Below, one piece after another: positions 1-9,366 of a stretch of DNA of 32,959 bases. This DNA is from Actinomycetota bacterium (GTDB lineage Bacteria; Actinomycetota; Thermoleophilia; Gaiellales; Gaiellaceae). The notes beneath the pieces were generated by a model. It ran no database searches, was not told the DNA's origin, and worked only from the letters and a program-made list of their open reading frames with translations. The translations under genes were made by a program, and so were the position numbers. The stretch covers positions 1 to 32,959 of the forward strand of contig PLBK01000024.1 of NCBI GenBank assembly GCA_003134505.1, in the 5' to 3' direction. How positions within the stretch are numbered: the stretch's first letter is position 1; each line of letters starts with the position of its first letter.

Positions 1-1844
<1,844 letters not shown>

Positions 1845-2007
1845 CTGGGCTGAAGTCTCCCACAGGCTCGCGGCATACTCATCGGCGTGTACGCGGATGT
1901 CGATCCGGTGAAAGTGCTGAGTCGAGCCGGGTTCGACTTTGTGTGGGTCGGAACTGTTTTGCTACCTTGGGTTCTCCCCCACTTCGTGACACAGAAGGGA
2001 GCGGAGA

Positions 2008-2097
2008 ATGCACTTACTGATTCCGATCATGCTCGCCGTCGTCGTCGGTTCTCTGGCCGGCCTCGGTCTCGCGGGCGCGTCCGGCCCGCGCGTCTAG
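2008..2097 (+). CDS. Small hydrophobic peptide, 29 aa
   Basis: This ORF is below usual annotation cut-offs. ATG at 2008 is preceded by a good Shine-Dalgarno sequence (GAAGGGAG, 1994-2001) and ends at TAG 2095-2097. The peptide begins MHLLIPIMLAVVVGSLAGLG and is one uninterrupted hydrophobic segment with a short GASGPRV tail, so it could be a single-span membrane peptide or a signal-like leader. A weak promoter (TTGTGT 1939-1944, 18-nt spacer, TACCTT 1963-1968) lies upstream. It ends 28 nt before the methyltransferase gene and could be the first gene of that transcript. No homologue is recognised. The case rests on the ribosome-binding site and the composition. Confidence 0.4.
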   Translation: MHLLIPIMLAVVVGSLAGLGLAGASGPRV

Positions 2098-2125
2098 CGC
2101 CCACGTTCTCTCGCCAGGCCGGCCC

Positions 2126-2833
2126 GTGAGCGGCGCCGGGCACTGGCACGACGAGGCCCGCCGCTGGGCCGCGTGGGCGCGCACCCCGGGGCACGACGCC
2201 TACTGGGACTACCGCGACGCGTTCTTCGAGCTCGTCCCGCCGCCGGGACGCGCGACGCTCGAGGTCGGCTGCGGTGAGGGCCGCGTGTCGCGGGATCTCG
2301 CGGCGCGCGGCCACACCGTCACCGGCGTCGACGTCGTCGGCGAGCTCGTCGACCTGGCCGTCGCCGCCGACCCGGGATCGACCTACGTGGTCGGAGACGC
2401 CTCCGTCCTGCCGTTTCCCGACGGCACGTTCGACCTCGCCGTCGCCTACAACTCGCTGATGGACGTGGACGACATGCCCGGCGCCGTCGAGGAGATTGCG
2501 CGTGTCCTCGAGCCGGGCGGCCGGCTGTGCTTATGCGTCACGCACCCGACGCGCGACGCCTGCGTGCGCGAAGGCGACCGGTTCGTGATCGAGCACGAAT
2601 ACCTCGAGCGGCGACGCTTCGAGGGGACGTTCACGCGGAACGGCCTGACGATCACGTTCAAGGGCTGGTGCTACCCGCTCGAGGCATACTCGCGGGCCCT
2701 CGAGGGTGCCGGGTTCGTGATCGAGGCGATGCGAGAGCCTCCCGAGCCGCCGCCCGGCGGGGAGCCGTCGGCGACGTACGAGGCGGACCGGCGCTTTCCG
2801 GACTTCCTCATGCTCCGCGCGCAACGGCGGTGA
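2126..2833 (+). CDS. Class I SAM-dependent methyltransferase
   Basis: A 235-residue protein starting at GTG 2126. It has the class I Rossmann methyltransferase layout: motif I LEVGCGEG at residues 45-52, an acidic ribose-binding end of strand 2 (VTGVDVVGELVDLA, Asp69), motif II GDASVLPFPDGTFDLAVAYN (90-109) and a post-II LEPGGRLCLCVTHP stretch (128-141). This matches the Methyltransf_11/UbiE-like superfamily, where the substrate cannot be inferred from sequence. The stop codon overlaps the start of the P-loop kinase gene by 4 nt (GTGA), so the two are translationally coupled. It is one of two unrelated-substrate methyltransferases in the window (see 14208-14912). Confidence 0.85.
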   Translation: MSGAGHWHDEARRWAAWARTPGHDAYWDYRDAFFELVPPPGRATLEVGCGEGRVSRDLAARGHTVTGVDVVGELVDLAVAADPGSTYVVGDASVLPFPDGTFDLAVAYNSLMDVDDMPGAVEEIARVLEPGGRLCLCVTHPTRDACVREGDRFVIEHEYLERRRFEGTFTRNGLTITFKGWCYPLEAYSRALEGAGFVIEAMREPPEPPPGGEPSATYEADRRFPDFLMLRAQRR

Positions 2834-3348
2834 GGCGCGTCGCGATCATCGCCAGCGCGAGCGGCAACGGGAAGACGACCGTCGGGCGCGCGCTGGCGGA
2901 GCGACTGGGCGTGCCGTTCCTCGAGCTGGACTCGCTCGTCCACGGGCCGAACTGGACCGAGATCTCGGACGAGGAGCTCCGCCTCGCCGTCGAGCCGGTC
3001 GTCGCCGGCGACGGCTGGGTGATCGACGGGGGGTATCGCGGCAAGATCGGCAACCTCGTGCTCGACGGCGCGGACACGATCGTCTGGCTCGACCTGCCGA
3101 TCCGCGTCTGGCTGCCGCGGCTCGTCGGGCGCACGCTGCGGCGGATCCGCGGGCGCGAGACACTCTGGAACGAAAACCAGGAACGCTTCCGCACGGCGTT
3201 CTGGGGCCGCGAGTCGCTCGTCGGCTTCGCGCTGCGAATGCACTTCGACCGCAGGCGACGCTACCCCGCCGAGCTGGCCGGCTACCCGGTCATCCGGTTG
3301 CGGACGCAGGCGGAGGTCGACCGGTTCCTCTCGGAAGCCCAGCCTTAA
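2830..3348 (+). CDS. P-loop nucleoside/adenylate-kinase-like ATPase (topology-modulation FlaR-like)
   Basis: A 172-aa protein starting at the overlapping GTG 2830. A variant Walker A (SASGNGKTTVG, residues 9-19) opens the protein. The next block, RLGVPFLELDSLVHGPNW, is typical of small adenylate-kinase-like proteins annotated as DNA topology modulation protein FlaR. VIDGGYRGK and TIVWLDLPIRVWLPRL fit the substrate-side and Walker-B-like strand of this family, and the Arg-rich RTLRRIRGRETLW resembles a lid. Its true substrate is unknown and the topology label is historical. It is coupled to the upstream methyltransferase. A strong hairpin at 3381-3399 follows. Confidence 0.7.
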   Translation: MRRVAIIASASGNGKTTVGRALAERLGVPFLELDSLVHGPNWTEISDEELRLAVEPVVAGDGWVIDGGYRGKIGNLVLDGADTIVWLDLPIRVWLPRLVGRTLRRIRGRETLWNENQERFRTAFWGRESLVGFALRMHFDRRRRYPAELAGYPVIRLRTQAEVDRFLSEAQP

Positions 3349-3380
3349 CCGTTCGCGACGCGTCTCCCGAACGCGGCGAA

Positions 3381-3399
3381 GCCCGGGCTTGGCCCGGGC
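3381..3399. terminator. GC-rich hairpin between convergent genes
   Basis: GCCCGGGC, TTG, GCCCGGGC forms a perfect 8-bp stem with a 3-nt loop, 32 nt after the kinase stop and before the convergent small-protein stop at 3464. There is no T-tract, so this would be an actinobacterial-style hairpin terminator usable from either side. A second, weaker hairpin (GAAAC, 5-nt loop, GTTTC at 3451-3465) sits at the end of the minus-strand gene. Confidence 0.5.
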
Positions 3400-3463
3400 G
3401 TAGCTCGGACCGCCGGGAACACGGCCACATGGGGAAGGGGGCTCACGGGGGAAACCGGCCGTT

Positions 3464-3676
3464 TCACCCGTGTCTACGGCGGCGGGACCTGAACTCGGCG
3501 ATCCAGGCCGCGCCGCGGAGGCCGATCCAGATCGGCGTCAGGCCGACGTAGAAGACGAGCATCCCGAGCACGAGCGCGACCTCCCAGAGCACCCAGCGCC
3601 AGATCGGGATCCGCCTGGCGCGCGCCGCCCGGGCGTTCGGGTTGTAGCCGGGCAGGTCGTCGTCCCGCGGGGTCAT
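3464..3676 (-). CDS. Small membrane protein, 70 aa, coupled to ppsR
   Basis: ATG at 3674-3676 overlaps the ppsR stop by 3 nt (sequence ATGA), so it is almost certainly co-translated with ppsR. The protein starts MTPRDDDLPGYNPNARAARA with a positively charged stretch. A hydrophobic, Trp-rich segment covers about residues 24-55 (WRWVLWEVALVLGMLVFYVG, then LTPIWIGLRGAAWI), enough for one or two spans, and the Arg-rich tail ends RSRRRRHG. The charges suggest a cytoplasmic C-terminus. No family is recognised. Confidence 0.7.
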   Translation of the reverse strand: MTPRDDDLPGYNPNARAARARRIPIWRWVLWEVALVLGMLVFYVGLTPIWIGLRGAAWIAEFRSRRRRHG

Positions 3677-4509
3677 ACCGCCTGCCGGTCGTGACGGCGG
3701 TTCTCGACGAGCCTGATCACGCGCTGGGCGGTCTCCTCGACCGAGAGCTCCGTCACGTCGATGACCGGACACCCGAGCCGGCGATGAACGGCGGCGGCGA
3801 CGTCGAGCTCCTCGTAGATCCCGACGATGTCGGCGTACGACTGCCTCGCGCTCCGCATCTGGCGCGCCCGCTCGCGCCGGATCTCGGCCAGGCGGGACGC
3901 GTCGATCGTCAGCCCGACGACCTTGACGGGATCGGTCGTGAACAGGTCGCCGGGTGGCTCGATCCCGCTCACGATCGGTACGTTCGCCGTCTTGTAGCCC
4001 AGGTTTCCGAGGTACATGGAGAGCGGCGTCTTGGACGTCCTGGAAACGCCGACGAGCACGATGTCCGCCTCGGAGAGCCCGTCGCCGACGCCGTCGTCGA
4101 ACTTGACCGCGAACTCGATCGCCGCCATGCGCCTGAAGTACGCCGAGTCGAGCGGCGGCCGCGCGCCCGGCTTCATCTGCGCCGCCATCCCCGAGACCTT
4201 CGCGATCGACGCGAGCGGCGGGCCGAGGATGTCGCAGTAGTGCAGCTTCGCCTGCCGGCAGAGCGCGCGCATCGCCTCGCGGAGCTCCGGCTTGACGATC
4301 GTGTAGACGAGCACCGCCGGCCGGCCTTTGGCGCGGTTCACGGCCAGTAGCAGGTCGTCGACGGTCTCCACGCTCGGGTGGCGCACCTCCTCGAACGGCT
4401 GATCCGGAAACTGCGCCTCGAGCGCTGCCACGAGCCGCGTCGCGGTCTCGCCCGTCGCGTCCGAGATGATGTGCAGCTCGACCGGCGTCTTCGCGGGCTC
4501 CCCGGGCAT
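3673..4509 (-). CDS. ppsR: Pyruvate, phosphate dikinase regulatory protein (DUF299/PPSR kinase-pyrophosphorylase)
   Basis: A 278-aa member of the bifunctional DUF299 family, which inactivates PPDK (or PEP synthase) by ADP-dependent Thr phosphorylation and reactivates it by Pi-dependent dephosphorylation. Hallmarks are the opening ELHIISDATGETA (11-23), the P-loop-like VGVSRTSKTPLSMYLG (153-168) and the C-terminal CPVIDVTELSVEETA. A TTG further upstream (4536) would add nine residues. The ATG at 4509 is preferred because ISDATG then sits where family proteins have it and a CAGAAT hexamer lies exactly 6 nt upstream. PPDK, not PEP synthase, is the likely partner because ppdK is 1.8 kb away on the same strand. 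It overlaps a small membrane protein gene downstream. Confidence 0.92.
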   Translation of the reverse strand: MPGEPAKTPVELHIISDATGETATRLVAALEAQFPDQPFEEVRHPSVETVDDLLLAVNRAKGRPAVLVYTIVKPELREAMRALCRQAKLHYCDILGPPLASIAKVSGMAAQMKPGARPPLDSAYFRRMAAIEFAVKFDDGVGDGLSEADIVLVGVSRTSKTPLSMYLGNLGYKTANVPIVSGIEPPGDLFTTDPVKVVGLTIDASRLAEIRRERARQMRSARQSYADIVGIYEELDVAAAVHRRLGCPVIDVTELSVEETAQRVIRLVENRRHDRQAV

Positions 4510-4515
4510 GGGCCC

Positions 4516-4521
4516 ATTCTG
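4516..4521 (-). promoter_or_regulatory. Putative leaderless -10 element of ppsR
   Basis: CAGAAT on the minus strand, separated by exactly 6 nt from the ppsR ATG. No Shine-Dalgarno is present. The same CAGAAT-6-ATG arrangement precedes the neighbouring amidohydrolase. Confidence 0.45.
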
Positions 4522-4540
4522 ACCGCTGCAGGGCAAAGCG

Positions 4541-5695
4541 TCAGGCGAGGTAGTCGAGCGCCGTCCGCACGAACACAGCGATGCCGGAGCGGAGCGCCGC
4601 CTCGTCGATCGTGAACCGCGGGTGGTGGTGCGGGATCGCGTCCTCGTGCCCGGCGCCGACCCAGAAGAACGCGCCCGGAGCCTTCTCGAGGTAGGCGGAG
4701 AAGTCCTCGCCGCCCATGATCGGCTCGACCTCGATCATGGCCGCGTCGCCGAGCTCGGCCCGCGCGGCGGCGGCGACCAGCTCCGCAGCGGCCGGATCGT
4801 TCACAACGGCGTTGTAGCCTTCCTGGTAGTCGAGCGTGAACGTGGCGCCGTGCGCCTCCGTGATGCCGCGGAAGATCCGCTCCATGCCCACGCGCACCGA
4901 GCGGCGGATCTCCGGATCGAACGTGCGGACGGTCCCCCCCAGCTGAACGGCCTCCGGGATGACGTTGCCCGCCGTCCCGGCGTGGAACAGCGTCACCGAG
5001 ACGACGGCGCTCGCGATCGGGTCGACGGTCCGGGAGACGAGGTGCTGCAGGTTCGTGACGACCTGCGCCGCGACCACGACGGGGTCGAGAGCCTTGTGCG
5101 GCGCCGCCGCATGACCTCCTTCCCCGCGCACCTCGGCGGTGAAGATGTCGGCAGCGGCGGCCATCGGACCGACGGGCACGCCGATCGTCCCGACCGGCTT
5201 CAGCGACGCCAGGTGCGCGCCCACGACGAGGTCGACGCCGTCCATGACGCCCGCGGCGACAAGCTCGCGCGCCCCGCCCGGAGGCGTCTCCTCGGCGTGT
5301 TGGAACAGGAAGCGGAGCTCGCCGGCGAGCTCGTCGCGGCGGCCGGCCAGGACCTTCGCCGCGCCGAGGAGCATCGCCGTGTGGCCGTCGTGGCCGCACG
5401 CGTGCATGACCCCGGCGCGCGTCGACGCGAACTCGAGTCCCGTCTCCTCCTGGATCGGCAGCGCGTCCATATCGGCCCGCAGGGCCAGCACCCGCCCCGG
5501 CCGCGCTCCCCGCAACGTGGCCACCACGCTGGTCGGCGTCGGCCGCCCGATCTCGAGCCCGTCGAAGCTCCCCAGCGTCTCCTCGACGAAGCGGGAGGTC
5601 TCGACCTCCTCGAACGAGAGCTCCGGGTTCGCGTGCAGGTGCCGCCGCCAGCCGATCGCCTGCTGCTCGAGCTCGGGAGAGACGAGGGTGCTCAT
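4541..5695 (-). CDS. M20D-family amidohydrolase (N-acyl-amino-acid / IAA-conjugate hydrolase type)
   Basis: A 384-aa cytosolic metallo-amidohydrolase. Residues 13-28 read IGWRRHLHANPELSFE, the typical M20D opening. ALRADMDALPIQEETG (71-86) is followed by HACGHDGHTAMLLGAA (98-113, with metal ligands Cys100 and His102), FQHAEETPPGG (the Glu pair) and IMGGEDFSAYLEKAPGAFFW near the C-terminus. The middle (GEGGHAAAPHKALDPV) is the dimerisation/lid domain with its conserved His. Related enzymes cleave N-acyl amino acids, hippurate or auxin conjugates, and the substrate cannot be chosen here. An ATG at 5695 is preferred over a GTG at 5713, because CAGAAT lies exactly 6 nt upstream of the ATG. It is divergent from glyS. 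Confidence 0.88.
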   Translation of the reverse strand: MSTLVSPELEQQAIGWRRHLHANPELSFEEVETSRFVEETLGSFDGLEIGRPTPTSVVATLRGARPGRVLALRADMDALPIQEETGLEFASTRAGVMHACGHDGHTAMLLGAAKVLAGRRDELAGELRFLFQHAEETPPGGARELVAAGVMDGVDLVVGAHLASLKPVGTIGVPVGPMAAAADIFTAEVRGEGGHAAAPHKALDPVVVAAQVVTNLQHLVSRTVDPIASAVVSVTLFHAGTAGNVIPEAVQLGGTVRTFDPEIRRSVRVGMERIFRGITEAHGATFTLDYQEGYNAVVNDPAAAELVAAAARAELGDAAMIEVEPIMGGEDFSAYLEKAPGAFFWVGAGHEDAIPHHHPRFTIDEAALRSGIAVFVRTALDYLA

Positions 5696-5701
5696 CGCCG
5701 G

Positions 5702-5707
5702 ATTCTG
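5702..5707 (-). promoter_or_regulatory. Putative leaderless -10 element of the amidohydrolase gene
   Basis: CAGAAT on the minus strand with a 6-nt gap to the ATG at 5695. The divergent glyS -10 lies 9 nt away at 5717, so the two promoters overlap. Confidence 0.45.
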
Positions 5708-5716
5708 ACGCACGGA

Positions 5717-5722
5717 TAACGT
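5717..5722 (+). promoter_or_regulatory. Putative leaderless -10 element of glyS
   Basis: TAACGT (matching TAnnnT), then a 6-nt gap, then the glyS ATG at 5729. There is no recognisable ribosome-binding site, which supports a leaderless transcript. No clear -35 was found. Confidence 0.5.
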
Positions 5723-5728
5723 GTCGGC

Positions 5729-7099
5729 ATGGCCGAGCCGCAGGACATCGGGGCAGTGACGATGGACAAGATCGTCTCACTCTGTCGGCGGCGGGGCTTC
5801 GTGTTCCCGTCGTCCGAGATCTACGGCGGCCTCGGATCGACCTTCGACTACGGCCACTACGGCGTGCTCGCGAAGAACAACATCCGCGAACGCTGGTTCC
5901 AGGCGATGGTGCAGCAGCGCGACGACGTCGTCGCCCTCGACTCGGCGATCATCCTGCACCCGCGTGTCTGGGAGGCCTCCGGCCACGTCGAGGGCTTCAC
6001 CGATCCGCTCGTCGACTGCCGCACGTGCAAGCTGCGGTTCCGCGCGGACAGGCTCGAGGACGCGCAATGCGGCCGCAAGCCGTCGAAGCAGCCCGGCCAG
6101 GGTCCCGACTGCGACCTCACCGACGCGCGCAAGTTCAATCTCATGTTCGAGACGACCGTCGGCCCCGTCCAGGAAGAAGGCGCCCGCGCCTTCCTCCGCC
6201 CCGAGACCGCGCAGGGCATCTTCATCAACTTCAAGAACGTGCTGCAGCTCGCGCGCCGCAAGCCGCCGTTCGGGATCGCGCAGACCGGCAAGTCGTTCCG
6301 CAACGAGATCACGCCGGGGAACTTCCTGTTCCGCGTTCGCGAGTTCGAGCTGATGGAGATGGAGTTCTTCGTCCCGCCGGCGGAAGCAGAGGAGTGGTAT
6401 CGGTACTGGATCGACGAACGCATGTCGTGGCACCTGGCGCACGGGCTACGGAAGAGCCACCTGCGCGTCCGTGAGCACGGCGCCGAGGAGCGCTCGCACT
6501 ACTCGAGCGGCACGAGCGACATCGAGTACCTCTACCCGATCGGCTGGTCGGAACTCGAGGGCATCGCGAACCGCGGCGACTACGACCTGACGCGCCACAC
6601 CGAGTTCTCGACGACGAAGCTCGAGTACGTCGGCCAGGAGGGCGAGCGGTACACGCCCTACGTGATCGAGCCCGCCGTCAGCATCGAGCGCATCCTCGTC
6701 GCGATGCTCGTCGACGCCTACGACGAGGAGGTCGTCGCCGAGCGCGAGCGGACCGTCCTGCGACTCCATCCCGTGATCGCGCCGGTCAAGGCTGCGATCC
6801 TGCCGCTGATCGGCAAGGACGAGGCCATGGTCGGGAAGGCACGGGCGCTGTTCGAGGAGTTGCGCCGCCGCCACTTCGTCGAGTACGACGACGGCGGGGC
6901 GATCGGGCGGCGCTATCGCCGCCAGGACGAGATCGGGACGCCGTTCGCGTTCACGATCGACGAGGTGACGCTCGAGGACGACACGATCACGGTGCGGGCC
7001 CGCGACTCGCTCGCGCAGCAGCGTTTGCCGATCGGCGGCGCCGGCGCATGGCTGGAAGACGCCCTCGCGAAGCCCTGGAAGACGCCGAAAGGCGACTAG
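5729..7099 (+). CDS. glyS: Glycyl-tRNA synthetase, single-chain dimeric type
   Basis: A 456-aa class II synthetase that charges tRNA-Gly. The alpha2-type opening GFVFPSSEIYGGLGSTFDYG spans residues 23-42. A Cys-bearing insertion lies at 97-128 (CRTC, then Cys114 and Cys128). The signature RPETAQGIFINFKNV (157-171) follows, then motif 2 SFRNEITPGNFLFRVREFE (189-207), the SSGTSDIEYLYP glycine-pocket loop and motif 3 IEPAVSIERIL (313-323). A C-terminal anticodon-binding domain runs from about 345 to 440. The length suits bacterial single-chain GlyRS. It is the only housekeeping synthetase in the window, and its 3' end overlaps the convergent hypothetical gene by 4 nt. Confidence 0.97.
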   Translation: MAEPQDIGAVTMDKIVSLCRRRGFVFPSSEIYGGLGSTFDYGHYGVLAKNNIRERWFQAMVQQRDDVVALDSAIILHPRVWEASGHVEGFTDPLVDCRTCKLRFRADRLEDAQCGRKPSKQPGQGPDCDLTDARKFNLMFETTVGPVQEEGARAFLRPETAQGIFINFKNVLQLARRKPPFGIAQTGKSFRNEITPGNFLFRVREFELMEMEFFVPPAEAEEWYRYWIDERMSWHLAHGLRKSHLRVREHGAEERSHYSSGTSDIEYLYPIGWSELEGIANRGDYDLTRHTEFSTTKLEYVGQEGERYTPYVIEPAVSIERILVAMLVDAYDEEVVAERERTVLRLHPVIAPVKAAILPLIGKDEAMVGKARALFEELRRRHFVEYDDGGAIGRRYRRQDEIGTPFAFTIDEVTLEDDTITVRARDSLAQQRLPIGGAGAWLEDALAKPWKTPKGD

Positions 7100-7542
7100 C
7101 CCGACAGCTCGCCGAGGAAGAAGGCGATCGGCCTGGCGATCGCGTTGTCGAGCGCGAACGCGAGCACGTCGCCGAAGATGCCGCCGACCGTGTCGTGCGC
7201 GGCCCGGCGAATGCCGTTGCGGAGGGCCGTCTCGATCGTGCTCCGCGTCCAGCGCACCTTCTTCGTCCCGAGCGCCGGCGTGAACGAGAGAGCGAGCTCC
7301 TCGCGCGTCGTGTGGAGCGAGCAGGCGGCGCCGTTCAGCCCCGAGAGCGCGAAACGCTGCACGGCGGCGTCGACCGAGCCGAAGATCCCGCCCTCGCTCA
7401 GGCGCGGCTTCGACGTGCACGGATCGGCGAGGTGCGCTTCGCCGAAGCCGATCGCGCCCATCCCCAGCTCGACGGAGAGCAGCGCCACCGCGGCCGCGGC
7501 CAGCACCGCCAGAACGAGGATCGACGCCCGCGCACGCCTCAC
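7096..7542 (-). CDS. Signal-anchored hypothetical protein, coupled to MFS transporter
   Basis: A 148-aa protein starting at GTG 7542, overlapping the MFS stop by 4 nt. Residues about 7-33 form an N-terminal membrane anchor or signal (ILVLAVLAAAAVALLSVELG). The rest looks extracytoplasmic, with two Cys residues (DPCTSK and AACSLH) that could pair outside the cell. The C-terminal half repeats a GGIFG motif (GGIFGSVDAAVQ and GGIFGDVLAFALD), hinting at an internal duplication. No family is recognised. The tight coupling suggests it works with the transporter, whose own large loop before the last helix is also extracytoplasmic. Confidence 0.75.
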   Translation of the reverse strand: MRRARASILVLAVLAAAAVALLSVELGMGAIGFGEAHLADPCTSKPRLSEGGIFGSVDAAVQRFALSGLNGAACSLHTTREELALSFTPALGTKKVRWTRSTIETALRNGIRRAAHDTVGGIFGDVLAFALDNAIARPIAFFLGELSG

Positions 7543-8900
7543 GTCGCCCGCCCCGGACGAAGCCGCCGTGCCGGTATCAGCACGAGCAGCGCGAACAGCG
7601 CCGAGAGGAGGAACGACCAGCGGAAGCTCCTCGTGATCACGCCGCGGAGCGTGTCCAGCAACGTGTCGCGGAGCGCGCGCAAGTGGGCGTCGGTCTTGGC
7701 GCCGCGATCGTCGAACGGCTTGCTCAGGTCCGGAATGGCACCCTGTTGAGCGCTCTCGAACGCGTCGCGCATGTCGAGCGCGATCGGCACCTTCTTGGTC
7801 AGCGCGATCGGCCCGTCCAGGATCACCCGCGTCCCGGCGAGGATCGCCGGCTGCTGGTTGCCGTCGAGGTCGTGGGTCAGCAGCGGCGCGATCAGGGCGA
7901 CCGCCGCGACCAGCCCGAGATGCCGAAATCCGACCGTGATCGTCCCGCTGCGCAGCGGGGCGTGCTCGGGATCCATCGAGTCCGCCGTCAGCACGGGCAC
8001 CGCGAGCCCGAGCCCGAGCCCGCAGAACGCGAGCGAGACGGCGACGAGCGTGTTGCTGATCGTCGGCAGCAGGCCGAGCGCGACGAGGCCCGCGGCGAGG
8101 AAGAGGGCGCCCGCGGAGACGGCCTCCCGCCGGCCGAGCCTGGCCGCGAACGGGCGGGCGAGAAGCGCCGCCGCCGGAAGCGCGCTCACGATCAGCGCGC
8201 CGGCGATCGGCCGGCGCTCCCAGACCGTGATCACGAGCAGGACGGACAGGAACAGCGCCCCCACGAGCCCGCCGAAGACCAACGCGAGCCCGGCGTTCGC
8301 CAAGCGCGCGCCGGGGCGGGGCCGGGCGGGCCGCTCGACGGGAAGCTCACGCACGCGGGCGTCGAACGTGGCCATCAGCGCGACGGCCGCCACCGGCGCC
8401 TGGACGATGAAGATGGCACGCCAGTCGGCGAGCTGGGTGAGCACGCCTCCGAGCGCCGGCCCGAGCGCCGCGCCGAACGTCCCGGTCGCCGTCCAGACCC
8501 GGGCTCCGCGCGCCGTCCCGCCGAGCAGGCCGCCGAGCATCGGCAGCGCCCCGGCGAGCAGGAAGGCCCCACCGAGGCCCTGGACGCAGCGGAACGCGAC
8601 CAGCGCCGACAGGCCCCACGCGGCCGCGCAGCCGATCGAGCCCGAGGTGAACAGCGCCAGGCCGACGCGCGTCACCTCCCTGACGTGCAGCCGCCGGGTG
8701 AACGGAACGAGCGCGAAGGCGCCGACGACGACCACGAGGTTGTAGGAGGTGATCACCCACGAGACGCCGACCAGCGACGTGTGGAAGTCGGTGTAGAGCG
8801 ACGGCAGGGCGAGGACGACGATCGACGAGTCCGCGAACGCCACGGCGACGGACGCCCCGACGGCGATCCCGAGCAGACGGGTGTGCCGGTCAGGGGCCAC
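7539..8900 (-). CDS. MFS drug/solute exporter (DHA-type)
   Basis: A 453-aa integral membrane transporter starting at GTG 8900. Hydrophobic helices begin at residue about 8 (LLGIAVGASVAVAFADSSIV). Motif-A-like and motif-C-like features of drug:H+ antiporters are seen (VPFTRRLHVREVTRVGLALF; GALPMLGGLLGG...GPALGGVL). The helix-4 block FRCVQGLGGAFLLAGALPML is typical of the DHA2 branch, although the length suits about 12 rather than 14 helices. A hydrophilic segment of about 75 residues (DLDGNQQPAILAG through LRDTLLDTLRG) precedes the last helix and is presumably extracytoplasmic. The substrate is unknown. It lies in an operon with the GNAT gene (11-nt overlap) and the anchored protein gene. Confidence 0.85.
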   Translation of the reverse strand: MAPDRHTRLLGIAVGASVAVAFADSSIVVLALPSLYTDFHTSLVGVSWVITSYNLVVVVGAFALVPFTRRLHVREVTRVGLALFTSGSIGCAAAWGLSALVAFRCVQGLGGAFLLAGALPMLGGLLGGTARGARVWTATGTFGAALGPALGGVLTQLADWRAIFIVQAPVAAVALMATFDARVRELPVERPARPRPGARLANAGLALVFGGLVGALFLSVLLVITVWERRPIAGALIVSALPAAALLARPFAARLGRREAVSAGALFLAAGLVALGLLPTISNTLVAVSLAFCGLGLGLAVPVLTADSMDPEHAPLRSGTITVGFRHLGLVAAVALIAPLLTHDLDGNQQPAILAGTRVILDGPIALTKKVPIALDMRDAFESAQQGAIPDLSKPFDDRGAKTDAHLRALRDTLLDTLRGVITRSFRWSFLLSALFALLVLIPARRLRPGRAT

Positions 8901-9330
8901 GCTGCGGCTCCACCGGCGCCCGGCGCTCCATCAACCGCTCGCCCGGCGCGCCGAAGCCGAACTGGCCGTAGAGCTCGTGGGCGTCGCGGGTGTGCAGCAG
9001 CCAGCGAACCTGCGCGTACGGGCCTCGTTCGACCATCTCGCGCACGAGCTCCTCGCCGAGTCCCCGGCCCCGGTGCTCGGGCAGCACGTAGACGTCGGCG
9101 AGGTAGGCGACCGCGACACCGTCAGAGACGGCCCGGGCGAACCCGACCTGCTCGCCGCCCTTGTAGAGCCCGACGACCCGCGCGGCCTCGCGGACGAGCC
9201 GCTCGACGGTCTCGCGCGGTCGCCCCGCCGCCCAGTAGGACTCCTCCGAGAGGAAGCGGTGCACGGCGTCGACGTCGACGCGGCCGGGATCGTCGTCAAG
9301 CTCGAATCCGTCCGGGAGCCCCCTCCTCAT
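8890..9330 (-). CDS. GNAT-family N-acetyltransferase
   Basis: A 146-aa protein starting at ATG 9330. It shows the GNAT core: motif A VYVLPEHRGRGLGEELVREM (residues 80-99), with RGRGLG as the acetyl-CoA pyrophosphate loop, and the late GNAT block LLHTRDAHELYGQFGF. The N-terminal half (RVDVDAVHRFLSEESYWAAG) matches actinobacterial GNATs of unknown substrate. The first gene of a three-gene operon, it is divergent from the LigB-type gene across 36 nt. GAGACT 8 nt before the ATG is a weak -10. Confidence 0.85.
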   Translation of the reverse strand: MRRGLPDGFELDDDPGRVDVDAVHRFLSEESYWAAGRPRETVERLVREAARVVGLYKGGEQVGFARAVSDGVAVAYLADVYVLPEHRGRGLGEELVREMVERGPYAQVRWLLHTRDAHELYGQFGFGAPGERLMERRAPVEPQRGP

Positions 9331-9354
9331 CGCCGCGCAGTCTCGCAGCTTCGC

Positions 9355-9360
9355 GATACT
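9355..9360 (+). promoter_or_regulatory. Putative leaderless -10 element of the LigB-type gene
   Basis: GATACT, 6-nt gap, then ATG at 9367, with no Shine-Dalgarno. It sits in the 36-nt divergent intergenic region. Confidence 0.5.
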
Positions 9361-9366
9361 GGGCCG

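Noticed and set aside
1920-1938. T-arm-like GGTTCGACT with flanking inverted AGTCGA/TCGACT
   Set aside because: There is no cloverleaf around it, so it is not a tRNA. It could be a short operator, but the evidence is weak.
1887-2129. An 80-codon plus-strand ORF from GTG, with CATACT 7 nt upstream
   Set aside because: The translation loses protein-like character after about 35 codons, and it covers the better-supported 29-aa ORF and its ribosome-binding site.
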